Notes: generated by a model not told the origin, from the letters alone. A stretch of 64,000 nucleotides of DNA from Arcobacter sp. CECT 8985 (GCF_004116495.1 NZ_PDKC01000009.1:16027-80026), one strand, 5' to 3'. Counted from the first letter of the stretch, positions 28,020-38,427 are shown. A program made the numbers and translations.

Positions 28020-28574
28020 TTGAAATTAGTTGTTGCAATAACAGGAGCAAGTGGCTCAAGTTTAACTTTAAAATTTATTGATAAACTTCCAAAAGATATT
28101 GATCTTTATTTGGTAGTTTCAAATAGTGCAAAACTAGCACTACAACTTGAAGAAAACATCTCAATTAGAAACTATTTTGAAAAAAGAGAAAATATAACAA
28201 TATTTAAAGACAATGATATTTCAGCATCAATTGCTTCAGGTTCATTTGGTATAGATAAGATGATTATTTTGCCATGTTCTATGAATACTCTTGCAAAATG
28301 TGCGGTTGGAATTTCTGATACTTTAATTACAAGAGCTTTTACTGTTATGTTAAAACAAAAAAAAGATATTATTTTAGCTCCAAGGGAGATGCCTTATAAT
28401 CCAATAATTTTAGAAAATATGCTAAAACTATCAAAACTTGGTATAACAATTGCACCACCAAGTCTTGGTTACTATTCAAAACAACAAACACTTGAAGATA
28501 TGGAAAATTTTCTAATTGGTAAATGGTTTGATTTATTAGGTATTGAAAATAATTTATATAAAAGATGGGAATAG
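28020..28574 (+). CDS. ubiX: flavin prenyltransferase UbiX
   Basis: This 184-residue flavoprotein makes prenylated FMN, the cofactor of UbiD-type decarboxylases. It opens with LVVAITGASGSSLTLKF, the FMN phosphate loop. PCSMNTLAKCAVGISDTLITRA near 95 and the closing LAPREMPYNPIILENMLKL segment are family signatures. The TTG start has AAAGGA six bases upstream. The open frame extends 16 codons further but without a ribosome-binding site. It leads a plus-strand operon with coaD, tmk and hisS. Confidence 0.92.
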   Translation: MKLVVAITGASGSSLTLKFIDKLPKDIDLYLVVSNSAKLALQLEENISIRNYFEKRENITIFKDNDISASIASGSFGIDKMIILPCSMNTLAKCAVGISDTLITRAFTVMLKQKKDIILAPREMPYNPIILENMLKLSKLGITIAPPSLGYYSKQQTLEDMENFLIGKWFDLLGIENNLYKRWE

Positions 28575-28577
28575 ATT

Positions 28578-29072
28578 ATGGAGAATAACACACATACAAA
28601 TAACGGCTCTTATAAAAAAGCTATCTATAGTGGGACTTTTGATCCAATAACAAATGGCCATATGGACATCATAAGAAGAGCATCATTTATTTTTGATGAA
28701 GTTATAATTGCAATTGCTAAAAGTGAGACTAAAAGTCCTATGTTTTCTCATGAACAAAGAGTTAAATTTGCACAAGAAGCTACAAAAAATTTAACAAAAG
28801 TAAAAGTTATAGGATTTGATACACTTTTAGTTGATTTAGCATCTCAATTAAAAATAAATACGATAATAAGAGGATTAAGAGCAGTAAGTGATTTTGAATA
28901 TGAATTACAAATGGGCTATGCTAACTCCTCTATAAATAAAAATTTAGAAACACTTTATTTAATGCCCACATTACAGAATGCTTTTGTTAGTTCTACAATT
29001 GTAAGAGAATTAATTAGATTTAATGGAAGTTTTTCTCATCTCGTACCAAAAGAAGTTTTAGAATGTATATAG
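28578..29072 (+). CDS. coaD: phosphopantetheine adenylyltransferase
   Basis: This 164-residue enzyme catalyses the fourth step of coenzyme A synthesis from pantothenate. The nucleotidyltransferase T/HxGH motif appears as YSGTFDPITNGHMDIIRRA at 17-35, and the second signature is AFVSSTIVRELIRFNGS. Residues IIRGLRAVSDFEYELQMGYAN carry the substrate-binding arginines. It overlaps tmk by 10 bases. Confidence 0.96.
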   Translation: MENNTHTNNGSYKKAIYSGTFDPITNGHMDIIRRASFIFDEVIIAIAKSETKSPMFSHEQRVKFAQEATKNLTKVKVIGFDTLLVDLASQLKINTIIRGLRAVSDFEYELQMGYANSSINKNLETLYLMPTLQNAFVSSTIVRELIRFNGSFSHLVPKEVLECI

Positions 29073-29629
29073 TAATAGAAGGAATAGATACAGCTGGGAA
29101 ATCTACTCAATTAGAAATTTTAGCTGATAAATTTAAAGATGCTGTCTTTACAAAAGAACCAGGAGGAACTCAAATTGGTTCAAAATTAAGACAAATGGTT
29201 TTAAGCGGTGAAGCAAAAAGTAAACTTGCTGAAATGTTTTTATTCTTAGCAGATAGAGCTGAACATATGCAAGAAGTAGTAATAAAAAATAAAAATAAAG
29301 TTGTTATTTCAGATAGATCAATGATTTCAGGTATTGCCTATGCAAAGACTTTACCTTTAGATAAAGTTATTGATTTGAATTTAATATCAACTCAAAATAT
29401 ACTTCCAAGTCATGTTATTTTACTTAAATTATCAAAAGAAGAGTTAACAAATAGATTATCACAAAAAGAACATGATTCTATTGAAGCAAGAGGAATTGAT
29501 TATTTACTTGATATTCAAAATAGAATGGAAGAAACAATAAAAAAATTAAATTTAAATTATATATTTATAGATGCTAGTTTAAGTATCGAAGAGATTTCAA
29601 AAGATATAGAGGATTTTTTAAATGAGTAA
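29063..29629 (+). CDS. tmk: thymidylate kinase
   Basis: This 188-residue P-loop kinase makes dTDP. The P-loop is EGIDTAGKSTQLE at residue 5. FTKEPGGTQIGSKLRQMV is the DR-type substrate loop, DRAEHM and SDRSMISGIAYA follow, and a lid region lies at 145-160. It overlaps coaD by ten and hisS by eight bases. Confidence 0.96.
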   Translation: MYIVIEGIDTAGKSTQLEILADKFKDAVFTKEPGGTQIGSKLRQMVLSGEAKSKLAEMFLFLADRAEHMQEVVIKNKNKVVISDRSMISGIAYAKTLPLDKVIDLNLISTQNILPSHVILLKLSKEELTNRLSQKEHDSIEARGIDYLLDIQNRMEETIKKLNLNYIFIDASLSIEEISKDIEDFLNE

Positions 29630-30848
29630 AGAAAATGTTATACAGAGTTTAAGAGGTATGAATGACCTTACAAATGAACAGAGTAAATTATTTACATACT
29701 TCTGTGAAAATGCTGCAAAAATTGTAAAAAATTATGGATTTGAATATATAGAAACACCTATTTTAGAAAAAACATCTTTATTTAAAAGAAGTGTTGGTGA
29801 GAGTTCAGATATTGTAAATAAAGAGATGTACCAATTTATAGATAAAGGTGAAAATGACGTTTGCCTAAGACCTGAAGGAACAGCAGGTGTTGTAAGAAGT
29901 TTTATTCAAAATAAACTTGATAGAGCTGGTGGAGTTAAAAAATGGTTCTATTATGGACCTATGTTTAGATATGAAAAACCTCAAAAAGGTAGATTAAGAG
30001 AATTTCACCAATTTGGAGTAGAAGTTTTTGGTATTAGTTCTGTTTACGAAGATGCAAATATTATAATGATGTTAAAAGAGATTTTAGATTTCTTTAAAAT
30101 TGGTCATAAGATTCAATTAAACTCATTAGGATGTAAAGAGTGTATGCCTCCTTATAAAGAAAAACTTATTAAACACCTAAATAGTTTCAAAGATGAGCTT
30201 TGTGAAGATTGTAATAAAAGAATAGAAACTAATCCAATTAGAGTATTAGACTGCAAAGTAGAAAAGTGTCAAAATTTATTAAAAGATGCTCCTAAAATTA
30301 CTGATAATTTATGTTCTTCTTGTAATACTGATTTTGAAAAACTAAAAGAGATTTTAGATTTTAATGAAATTGAATATGAAATCAATACTAATTTAGTAAG
30401 AGGATTAGATTATTACTCTAAAACTGCATTTGAATTTGTAAGTGATGAGATTGGTGCTCAAAGTGCAATTGCAGGTGGAGGAAGATATGATAGACTTATT
30501 GAGTTTTTAGGAGGAAGAGAAACTCCTGGAATAGGATTTGCAATTGGAATAGAAAGACTTCTTGAACTAGTAAAAATGAAAGAAGAACAAGAAGATATTT
30601 ATTATGTAGGTGCATTAAATGAGCAGGCTTTAAATCAAGTAGTAAAAGTGGCAAATTTAAAAAGAAAAACAAATAAAACATTTGTTGAGTACTCATCAAG
30701 AGGATTTGGAAAACACTTTACATTAGCTGAAAAGAACAATGCAAATATTGTGATTTTAATTGGTGAAGATGAACTAAAAACAAATACAGTATATATGAAA
30801 AATATTAAAACAAAAGAAGAGAAAAAAGTTAAAGTAGAGGAACTATAA
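29622..30848 (+). CDS. hisS: histidyl-tRNA synthetase
   Basis: This 408-residue class II synthetase has motif 2 FRYEKPQKGRLREFHQFGVE near 110, the histidine-specific motif LVRGLDYYSKTAFEF near 258 and motif 3 GGRYDRLIEFLGG with GIGFAIGIERLLEL. A C-terminal anticodon-binding domain of about 80 residues completes it. Four cysteine pairs at about 165-233 (CKECMPP, CEDCNKR, CKVEKCQ, CSSCNTD) suggest a zinc-binding insertion of the type seen in some bacterial HisRS. Confidence 0.96.
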   Translation: MSKENVIQSLRGMNDLTNEQSKLFTYFCENAAKIVKNYGFEYIETPILEKTSLFKRSVGESSDIVNKEMYQFIDKGENDVCLRPEGTAGVVRSFIQNKLDRAGGVKKWFYYGPMFRYEKPQKGRLREFHQFGVEVFGISSVYEDANIIMMLKEILDFFKIGHKIQLNSLGCKECMPPYKEKLIKHLNSFKDELCEDCNKRIETNPIRVLDCKVEKCQNLLKDAPKITDNLCSSCNTDFEKLKEILDFNEIEYEINTNLVRGLDYYSKTAFEFVSDEIGAQSAIAGGGRYDRLIEFLGGRETPGIGFAIGIERLLELVKMKEEQEDIYYVGALNEQALNQVVKVANLKRKTNKTFVEYSSRGFGKHFTLAEKNNANIVILIGEDELKTNTVYMKNIKTKEEKKVKVEEL

Positions 30849-30850
30849 TA

Positions 30851-32644
30851 TTGAATAATTTTGGTATAGATTTATGGAGTAATAATAATTTTATTATTGA
30901 AAATGGTTTATTAAAATTAAATTATAAAAGTAAACCATCATTACTTTCACTTGTAAAAGAGTTAAGAATTCAAAACTACAAAGGACCACTGTTATTTAGA
31001 TTTCCTCATCTTATAGAAAAACAAATAACTAGACTTTATAATACTTATAATGCTGCAATAAAAGAAAATGATTATCATGGAAATTTCAATGCAGTTTTCC
31101 CATTAAAAGTAAATCAGTTTCCATCTTTTGTACACCCCTTAATTGAAGCTGGTGAAAAATTTAATTATGGATTAGAAGCAGGAAGTAAAGCAGAACTTAT
31201 AATTGCAATGACTTATAATAAAAAAGCTCCAATTACAGTAAATGGATTTAAAGATAAAGAGATGATTCATTTAGGTTTTATTGCAAAACAAATGGGTCAT
31301 AATATAACATTGATTATTGAAGGTTTAAATGAACTTGAAACAATAGTTGAAGTAGAAAAAGAGACAAAACTACCTTGTCCAAATATTGGTTTAAGAGTAA
31401 GACTATTTAATAGTGGAAGTGGTGCATGGGCAAAATCAGGGGGAATTGATTCTAAATTTGGATTAAGTTCAACTGAAATTTTAGAAGCTTATGAAGTTTT
31501 AGAAAAAAACAATCTTTATGATTGCTTAACAATGATTCATTTTCATATTGGTTCATCTATGAATACAATAAAGCCATTAAAAAATGCTTTAAAAGAGTCT
31601 GGACATATATATGCAGAGTTAAAAAATCTAGGAGCAAAAAATCTTAGTTCAATTAATATTGGTGGTGGATTAGGAGTTGAATACTCACAATATAAAAGAA
31701 CTATAAACTACTCACTACAAGAATTTGCTAGTGATGTTGTTTTTACTCTTAAAAATATTGCTAAACAAAAAAATGTTGAAGAGCCAAATATTTTTACAGA
31801 ATCTGGAAGATTTATCTCTGCATCTAGTGCTGTATTAATTGCTCCTGTATTGGAACTATTTTCAGCAGAATATGAAGCAGGACATCTAAGACTAAAAGAT
31901 TTAAATCCTCCATTAATTGAAGAACTAAATGAACTATTTCAAGATATGAAAAAGAAAAATGCATTAGAATATATGCATGATAGTATTGATCACTTAGAGT
32001 CTTTACTAAAGCTTTTTGATTTAGGGTATATTGATTTAGAAGATAGATCAAATGCTGAAATTTTAACAAACCTAATAATAAAAAAAGCGATTTCATTTTT
32101 AGAAATAGATGATTATGATGAGTTAAAAAGAATTGATAACAAAATTCAAGAAAAGTATCTTTTAAACTTTTCAATATTCCAATCACTTCCAGATTTTTGG
32201 GGAATTAATCAAGAATTTCCAATTATGCCAATTACACATCTTGACAAAAACCCTACAAGAAGTGCGGCAATTTGGGATATAACATGTGATAGTGATGGAG
32301 AAATGGAATTTAATCCTAAAAAACCTCTATATTTACATGATGTAAATTTAGATGAAGAAGAGTACTTTATTGGATTTTTTCAAGTTGGAGCATATCAAGA
32401 TGTATTAGGAATGAAACACAATCTATTTTCTCATCCAACAGAAGTAAATGTTACTTTTGAAGGTGAAGATGTAAAACTTGAGCAAATAGTTGAGTCTCAA
32501 AAAATTATCGATATTTTAGATGATATTGATTATGATATAAATGAAATTAAATCAATTTTGAATAGTAAAGTAAATAAAGATATATATTTAATATTAGAAA
32601 AATATTTAAATGATAATTCATATTTAAAAACAACTTGGAGTTAA
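30851..32644 (+). CDS. speA: biosynthetic arginine decarboxylase
   Basis: This 597-residue PLP-dependent group IV decarboxylase converts arginine to agmatine for polyamine synthesis. The PLP lysine lies in NAVFPLKVNQF near 88. GIDSKFGLSS, MIHFHIGSSM, NIGGGLGVEY and EEYFIGFFQVGAYQDVLG are family motifs. Start TTG, two bases after hisS, with AGAGG upstream. It is slightly shorter than the enterobacterial enzyme (about 630) but typical for the epsilon group. hisS-speA-cysE is a recurring order there. Confidence 0.95.
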   Translation: MNNFGIDLWSNNNFIIENGLLKLNYKSKPSLLSLVKELRIQNYKGPLLFRFPHLIEKQITRLYNTYNAAIKENDYHGNFNAVFPLKVNQFPSFVHPLIEAGEKFNYGLEAGSKAELIIAMTYNKKAPITVNGFKDKEMIHLGFIAKQMGHNITLIIEGLNELETIVEVEKETKLPCPNIGLRVRLFNSGSGAWAKSGGIDSKFGLSSTEILEAYEVLEKNNLYDCLTMIHFHIGSSMNTIKPLKNALKESGHIYAELKNLGAKNLSSINIGGGLGVEYSQYKRTINYSLQEFASDVVFTLKNIAKQKNVEEPNIFTESGRFISASSAVLIAPVLELFSAEYEAGHLRLKDLNPPLIEELNELFQDMKKKNALEYMHDSIDHLESLLKLFDLGYIDLEDRSNAEILTNLIIKKAISFLEIDDYDELKRIDNKIQEKYLLNFSIFQSLPDFWGINQEFPIMPITHLDKNPTRSAAIWDITCDSDGEMEFNPKKPLYLHDVNLDEEEYFIGFFQVGAYQDVLGMKHNLFSHPTEVNVTFEGEDVKLEQIVESQKIIDILDDIDYDINEIKSILNSKVNKDIYLILEKYLNDNSYLKTTWS

Positions 32645-32645
32645 T

Positions 32646-33383
32646 ATGACAGAAAAAAATAAAGAAGAGTTATCCCTTTGGCAATTATTAAAAGAGGATT
32701 TTTCTGTTCCAAAACAGAATGACCCTGCTTTAAACTCAACTTTAGAACTATTTTTTAATTATCCTGGAGTATGGGCAATTATAAACTATAGAATTGCAAA
32801 TACCTTAAGAAAAAAAGGTTTTAAAAGACTATCTAGAATAATTAGTGGGATTTCAACATTTCTTACAAAAACAGATATTCACCCAGGATGTACAATAGGA
32901 AGAAGAGTATTTATTGATCATGCAATTGGTGTAGTAATTGGAGAAACTGCAATAATTGAAAATGATGTATTAATCTATCAAGGGGTAACTTTAGGTGGAG
33001 TGTCACTAAATAAAGGAAAACGTCACCCTACAATTAAATCAAATTGTGTAATTGGAAGTGGAGCAAAAGTTCTAGGCAATATTACTGTAGGTAAAAATTC
33101 AAGAATTGGAGCAAACTCTGTTGTTATTTGTGATGTACCAAAAAACTCAACAGCAGTTGGAGTTCCAGCTAAAGTAATAAAAAGAGATGACCAAAAATGT
33201 AAATTATCACATAATGACTTGCCTGATATTAATAAAGAGATGTTTGATTACTTATTAAAAAGAGTTGCCGTACTAGAAAATGCTATTAAATCATATGATG
33301 GGATTGACCTTACAAGTGAAGATAAAGAACTTGAAGATATATATCAAAGATTTATAAAAGCAATGAACTCAATCAAACAATGA
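32646..33383 (+). CDS. cysE: serine O-acetyltransferase
   Basis: The 245-residue enzyme commits serine to cysteine synthesis. The N-terminal helical domain is at 10-75. A left-handed beta-helix of hexapeptide repeats follows, beginning DIHPGCTIGRRVFIDHAIGVVIGETAII. GVTLGGVSLNKGKRHPTIKSN carries the catalytic histidine and substrate loop. A long C-terminal helix of about 50 residues goes beyond most family members. It precedes a TauE-type exporter gene by ATGA overlap, both being sulfur related. Confidence 0.93.
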   Translation: MTEKNKEELSLWQLLKEDFSVPKQNDPALNSTLELFFNYPGVWAIINYRIANTLRKKGFKRLSRIISGISTFLTKTDIHPGCTIGRRVFIDHAIGVVIGETAIIENDVLIYQGVTLGGVSLNKGKRHPTIKSNCVIGSGAKVLGNITVGKNSRIGANSVVICDVPKNSTAVGVPAKVIKRDDQKCKLSHNDLPDINKEMFDYLLKRVAVLENAIKSYDGIDLTSEDKELEDIYQRFIKAMNSIKQ

Positions 33384-34114
33384 TAGAGCTATCACTTCTA
33401 GGAATATTCACAGGATTTGCATCCGGTTTTTTTGGTGTTGGAGGAGGAACAATTCTTGTTCCTTTACTTGTAGTTTTAAATTTTCAAATGAAAGAAGCAA
33501 TTGCAATTTCTGTTATGCAGATGGTATTTAGCTCTATTTTTGGAACTTTTTTAAATGTAAGAAAAAGTTTTGAAATGCTAAAGGATGGTATATTTATAGG
33601 TATTGGTGGAATAATTGGAGGTTCTTTTAATGGAGTTGTTATCTCTAATTTTTCAAATATTACCTTACAATATCTCTTTGTTTTAATAATTATATTATCA
33701 ATTCTTAGAATCTTTTTTTCTCCAGCAGAGCCAGTAAAAGAAGTAAAAAAACAAAATAAATTCTTATTAATATTAATAGGATTTATAATTGGATTAATTT
33801 CAATGAGTATTGGTATTGGTGGTTCAGTTATTCTTACTCCCATATTAGTAGGTTTTATGAACTATAGCCTAAAAAAAGCCACTTCATTAGGACTATTTTT
33901 TGTTGTTTTCTCTTCTATATCAGGATTTATTTCGTTAAGTTTACATGGGAAAATGTTATTTTCTCAAGGACTTATAGTAGGTGTTTGTTCTTTAATAGGT
34001 GTATATTTTGGAATAAAATTAAAAACTATAATAAAAGCAACTTCATATAAAAAATATATACTCTTATTAAATACTTCTGTATTGATACTAATGGTAAGTA
34101 AAACATTTTTTTAA
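33380..34114 (+). CDS. TauE/SafE-family membrane exporter
   Basis: This 244-residue protein has about eight membrane helices arranged as two repeats. Each repeat begins with a GFASGFFGVGGGTILVPLL-like segment (near 13) and its partner GLISMSIGIGGSVILTPIL (near 137). This duplicated glycine motif defines the DUF81/TauE family, exporters of sulfite or sulfonates. Overlap with cysE supports a sulfur-metabolism link by context only. The substrate is unknown. Confidence 0.85.
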   Translation: MIELSLLGIFTGFASGFFGVGGGTILVPLLVVLNFQMKEAIAISVMQMVFSSIFGTFLNVRKSFEMLKDGIFIGIGGIIGGSFNGVVISNFSNITLQYLFVLIIILSILRIFFSPAEPVKEVKKQNKFLLILIGFIIGLISMSIGIGGSVILTPILVGFMNYSLKKATSLGLFFVVFSSISGFISLSLHGKMLFSQGLIVGVCSLIGVYFGIKLKTIIKATSYKKYILLLNTSVLILMVSKTFF

Positions 34115-34190
34115 TCTGTTTTACTTTTATTTTAACTGAAAGTTAAATTCTTTAACTTACATATTTCCTATATGTAGTTTCATCTTTCTT

Positions 34191-34199
34191 TGGTATAAT
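34191..34199 (+). promoter_or_regulatory. extended -10 promoter of uvrA
   Basis: TGGTATAAT lies 38 bases before the uvrA ATG. It follows a small hairpin (TTTAACT/AGTTAAA, 34131-34147) that may end the upstream operon. Confidence 0.55.
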
Positions 34200-34236
34200 A
34201 AGGGTTTTTAAAATTTAGAAACATAGGTCAATAATA

Positions 34237-37056
34237 ATGAAAGATTCAATAAAAATATATAATGCAAAAGAAAATAATTTAAAAAATATTAATTTAGAAA
34301 TTCCAAAAAATAAACTAATTGTTTTCACTGGATTATCAGGTTCTGGTAAATCTACTTTAGCATTTGATACTCTTTATGCAGAAGGTCAAAGAAGATACAT
34401 AGAATCATTATCTGCATATGCAAGACAATTTTTAGATAAGGTTGGAAAACCTGATGTTGAAAGAATAGAAGGACTAACTCCTGCTATTGCTATTGACCAA
34501 AAAACAACATCTAAAAATCCACGTTCAACAGTTGGTACTATTACTGAAGTTTATGATTATTTAAGACTTTTATATGCAAGAGTTGGAAAACAACACTGTC
34601 ATAAATGTGGGCAACCAATATCTCAAATGAGTTCATCTGATGTAATTGAACAAGTTTTAAATCTTCCACCTGAAGCAAAAACAATTATTCTTGCACCTTT
34701 AATAAATAGAAAAAAAGGTACATTTGCAGATCTTTTTGAAAGTCTTAGATCAAAAGGATATGTAAGAGCTATTATTGATGGTGTAATGGTAAGACTTGAT
34801 GAAGAAGTTGAACTCGAAAAAAATAAAATGCATACAATAAAAGTTGTAATTGATAGAGTTGTAATAAGAGAAGAAAATAGAGATAGAATTGCACAAGATG
34901 TAGAAAAAGGACTTAAAGAAAGTTTTGGAGAGCTTGAAGTTGAGATATTGAACTTTAAAGAACTTGGATGCGAAAAACACATTCATTACTCAGAACATAT
35001 GGCATGTTTTGATTGTAAAATATCTTTTGAACCTCTTGAACCACTAAGTTTCTCATTTAACTCTCCTAAAGGTGCTTGTCCTTCTTGTGATGGATTAGGA
35101 ATTAGATACTCTTTAGATATGAAAAAAATTATCAATCAAGATTTAAGTTTAAAAGATGGTGCTATTAGAATCATATATGGTTTTAATAAAGGCTACTATT
35201 TTAAAATGCTAACTGCATTTTGTGAAGCTGCAAATATTGATATGAATAAAACATTTAATGAATTAGAAGAACATGAACAAAAAGCAATTTTACATGGTGG
35301 AGTTGAAGAAGCTGTATTTACTTGGAAAAGACATAAACTAAGAAGAAAATGGGAAGGTATTGTAACAATTGCTTACAATATGGTAAAAGATGAAAAAGAC
35401 ATGGCTGAATATATGACTGAAAAAGTTTGTGATTCGTGTAATGGTAATAGATTAAAGCCCTCTTCTCAAAGTGTTTTTGTAGCAAATCAAACAATTTCTA
35501 ATATTATAAATCTTCCTATAGAAGATGCACATGCTTTTTTCCAAGATAATAAAAACTTCGATTATTTAAGTGATCAGTCAAAAATGATTGCTGCACCGAT
35601 TTTAAAAGAGATAAAAGAAAGAATATTTTTCTTAAATGATGTGGGATTAGGATACATTACATTAGGAAGAGATGCCAGAACTATCTCAGGAGGTGAAGCT
35701 CAAAGAATCAGAGTTGCAAGTCAAATTGGTTCTGGATTAACAGGAGTAATGTATGTATTAGATGAACCTTCAATTGGTTTACATGAAAGAGATACTGCTA
35801 AACTTATAAAAACACTTAAAGCCTTACAAGAAAAAGGAAATACAGTTATAGTTGTTGAACATGATAAAGAGACTATAAAAGAAGCAGATTATATTGTAGA
35901 TATTGGGCCTAATGCAGGGAAATATGGAGGTGAAATTGTATTTGCAGGAACTATAAAACAAATGTTAAAAGCAAATACTTTAACTTCTCAATATGTATCT
36001 GGTAAAAAACAAATTTCTTATATTTATAATAGACCTCAAGAGGATTTTATAGGAATAAAAAATGTTAATATAAATAATATTAAAAACTTAAGTGTTCAAA
36101 TTCCTTTGAAAAATCTTGTTTCAATAACAGGAGTTAGTGGAAGTGGTAAGTCTTCACTTATTTTACAAACATTATTACCTGTTGCAAAAGAACTTCTAAA
36201 TCATGCAAAAAGAGTTAAAAAAGTTGATGGAGTAGAAATTACTGGGCTTGAAAATCTAGATAAAGTAATATATCTTGATCAAAGTCCAATTGGAAGAACA
36301 CCAAGAAGTAATCCAGCAACATATACAGGATTAATGGATGAGATAAGAGTACTTTTTACTAAAACTAAAGAAGCAAGTCTTAGAGGTTATAAAGTTGGAA
36401 GATTTTCATTTAACGTAAAAGGTGGAAGATGTGAAAAATGCCAAGGTGAAGGTGAAATAAAAATAGAAATGCACTTTCTTCCAGATATCATGGTTAAATG
36501 TGATGAGTGTGATGGACAAAGATATAATAAACAAACACTTGAAATTCTTTATAGAGGTAAAAATATTGCTGATGTATTAAATATGAGTGTAGATGAAGCT
36601 TTAGAGTTTTTTGCTAAAGTTCCTAAAATTTATGCAAAATTAAAAACTCTTAGCGATGTTGGACTTGGTTATATAACTTTAGGACAAAATGCCGTAACAT
36701 TAAGTGGTGGGGAAGCTCAAAGAATTAAGCTAAGTAAAGAGTTAAGTAAAAAAGATACAGGAAATACTCTTTATATTTTAGATGAACCAACAACAGGACT
36801 TCATTTTGCAGATATTGATAGACTTACAAAAGTACTTCATCATTTAGTAGAAATAGGTAATTCTGTACTTGTAATTGAACATAACCTTGATATTATTAAA
36901 AATTCTGATTGGATTATTGATATTGGTCCTGAAGGTGGAAATAAAGGTGGTAAAGTAATTGCACAAGGAACACCTGAAGAGTTAGCGAAAAATCACAAAA
37001 AAACTAAATCTTATACTGGTTACTATTTAGAAAAAGAATTAAACGAACATAAATAA
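34237..37056 (+). CDS. uvrA: UvrA, excinuclease damage-recognition ATPase
   Basis: The 939-residue protein has two ABC ATPase halves: Walker A GLSGSGKST at 32-40 and GVSGSGKSS near 632. Each half carries a signature helix (TISGGEAQRIRVASQIGS and TLSGGEAQRIKLSKELSK). Zinc-binding pairs are CHKCG near 120, CPSCDGLG, CDSCNGNR and the CEKCQGEGE...CDECDGQR module that grips DNA. It forms the UvrA2B2 complex in nucleotide excision repair. It is a single-gene transcript with a hairpin terminator. Confidence 0.98.
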   Translation: MKDSIKIYNAKENNLKNINLEIPKNKLIVFTGLSGSGKSTLAFDTLYAEGQRRYIESLSAYARQFLDKVGKPDVERIEGLTPAIAIDQKTTSKNPRSTVGTITEVYDYLRLLYARVGKQHCHKCGQPISQMSSSDVIEQVLNLPPEAKTIILAPLINRKKGTFADLFESLRSKGYVRAIIDGVMVRLDEEVELEKNKMHTIKVVIDRVVIREENRDRIAQDVEKGLKESFGELEVEILNFKELGCEKHIHYSEHMACFDCKISFEPLEPLSFSFNSPKGACPSCDGLGIRYSLDMKKIINQDLSLKDGAIRIIYGFNKGYYFKMLTAFCEAANIDMNKTFNELEEHEQKAILHGGVEEAVFTWKRHKLRRKWEGIVTIAYNMVKDEKDMAEYMTEKVCDSCNGNRLKPSSQSVFVANQTISNIINLPIEDAHAFFQDNKNFDYLSDQSKMIAAPILKEIKERIFFLNDVGLGYITLGRDARTISGGEAQRIRVASQIGSGLTGVMYVLDEPSIGLHERDTAKLIKTLKALQEKGNTVIVVEHDKETIKEADYIVDIGPNAGKYGGEIVFAGTIKQMLKANTLTSQYVSGKKQISYIYNRPQEDFIGIKNVNINNIKNLSVQIPLKNLVSITGVSGSGKSSLILQTLLPVAKELLNHAKRVKKVDGVEITGLENLDKVIYLDQSPIGRTPRSNPATYTGLMDEIRVLFTKTKEASLRGYKVGRFSFNVKGGRCEKCQGEGEIKIEMHFLPDIMVKCDECDGQRYNKQTLEILYRGKNIADVLNMSVDEALEFFAKVPKIYAKLKTLSDVGLGYITLGQNAVTLSGGEAQRIKLSKELSKKDTGNTLYILDEPTTGLHFADIDRLTKVLHHLVEIGNSVLVIEHNLDIIKNSDWIIDIGPEGGNKGGKVIAQGTPEELAKNHKKTKSYTGYYLEKELNEHK

Positions 37057-37085
37057 TATAGTAAAGTATTAAATACTTTACTATA
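37057..37085 (+). terminator. hairpin terminator after uvrA
   Basis: A perfect 13-base stem (TATAGTAAAGTAT with its complement) and a three-base loop lie directly behind the uvrA stop, followed by a T-rich stretch. Confidence 0.65.
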
Positions 37086-37197
37086 ACTTCATTTTAACTT
37101 AAATATATAACTTAATTTAATTTTTTTTGATAATATAAGTTTTTACTAAAATATTCTTTATATAATACAATTACAATTATAAAAAAGGAAAATAATT

Positions 37198-38427
37198 ATG
37201 TCACAAACTAAAAAGAGCATTCTATCTAATATAGGTGTTCAAATAATTATTGCAATGATAATAGGGGTTATTATTGGTCTACTTATGAAAGATCAAGCTT
37301 CTATGTTTGCACCACTTGGAACAATTTTTATTCATCTAATAAAAATGCTTGTTGTTCCATTAATCGCTATTTCAATTATAAGTGGAGCAGCAAGTATTGG
37401 TGGAACAAGTTCTGCTGGTAAAATTGGTGTATCTACATTCGCATTTTTTTTGATAACTTCTGCTTTTGCGGTTGCACTTGCATTGGCAATGGGAGAATAC
37501 TTTCAACCAGGTGTTGGAGTTGATTTAACAAGTGTTAAACATATGTTTTCAAATGAGTATGCTGATAAAGGTGGAGTACCTGGTTTTTTTGAAACAATTA
37601 CAGGAATTATTCCAACAAATGTATTTCAATCATTAACAGATGCAAATATCTTACAAATTCTATTTTTCTGTCTATTTCTAGGAATTGCTATTTCAAAACT
37701 TGAAAAAGAAAAAGCTGCTCCATTATTAAATGGATTAAATGCTTTAGTTGAAGCTTTTATTTGGATGATTAATATTGTAATGAAATTTGCACCAATTGGG
37801 GTATTTGGACTTATGGCAGATGCAATTGGTACATTTGGATTTGATGTATTAAAACTAATTACAAATTTAGTTGTTGTTTATATGGTAGCTATTTTAATTT
37901 TTGGATTTTTGTTCTTCCCAGGTTTAGTAAAAATATTCTCTTCTTTGAGTCCTAGAAAATTTATTAGTGCAATGAAAAAACCACAAACTGTTGCACTTTC
38001 TACTGCTTCATCAATGGGAACTCTTCCTGTTACAATGGAAGTATGTGAAGATGAATTTAATGTTTCAAAAAGTACATCAGCTTTTGTTTTACCTTTAGGT
38101 GCAACAATCAATATGAGTGGTAATGCAATTTATTATGGACTTGTTGCCATATTTTTTGCACAAGTATTTCATATAGACTTAGGATTTGCTGAGTATGGAG
38201 CAATTATATTAACAGCAACTATTGGTGCAATTGGACAAGCAGGTGTACCTGGTCCATCTTTCCTAGTAGTTGCTGTATTGCTAGCTGCAAATATACCAAT
38301 AGAAGGATTACCTTTATTATTTGCGCTTGACAGAATATTTGATATGACAAGAACAGCATTGAATATTACAGGCGATGCCGCTTGTGCTGTAATTGTAGAT
38401 CAAAAATTCAATACAACAGATAAATAA
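37198..38427 (+). CDS. dicarboxylate/amino acid:cation symporter (DAACS family)
   Basis: This 409-residue GltP/DctA-type carrier has about eight membrane helices and two re-entrant loops. The serine-rich hairpin is ALSTASSMGTLPVTM near 264. GATINMSGNAIYYGLVAIFFAQ near 301 and GQAGVPGPSFLVVAVLL near 340 hold the substrate and sodium sites. FDMTRTALNITGDAACAVIVD closes the domain. It should import glutamate, aspartate or C4-dicarboxylates with Na+ or H+, but the exact substrate cannot be read. A TATAAT box (37161-37166) and AAGGA precede it. Confidence 0.92.
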   Translation: MSQTKKSILSNIGVQIIIAMIIGVIIGLLMKDQASMFAPLGTIFIHLIKMLVVPLIAISIISGAASIGGTSSAGKIGVSTFAFFLITSAFAVALALAMGEYFQPGVGVDLTSVKHMFSNEYADKGGVPGFFETITGIIPTNVFQSLTDANILQILFFCLFLGIAISKLEKEKAAPLLNGLNALVEAFIWMINIVMKFAPIGVFGLMADAIGTFGFDVLKLITNLVVVYMVAILIFGFLFFPGLVKIFSSLSPRKFISAMKKPQTVALSTASSMGTLPVTMEVCEDEFNVSKSTSAFVLPLGATINMSGNAIYYGLVAIFFAQVFHIDLGFAEYGAIILTATIGAIGQAGVPGPSFLVVAVLLAANIPIEGLPLLFALDRIFDMTRTALNITGDAACAVIVDQKFNTTDK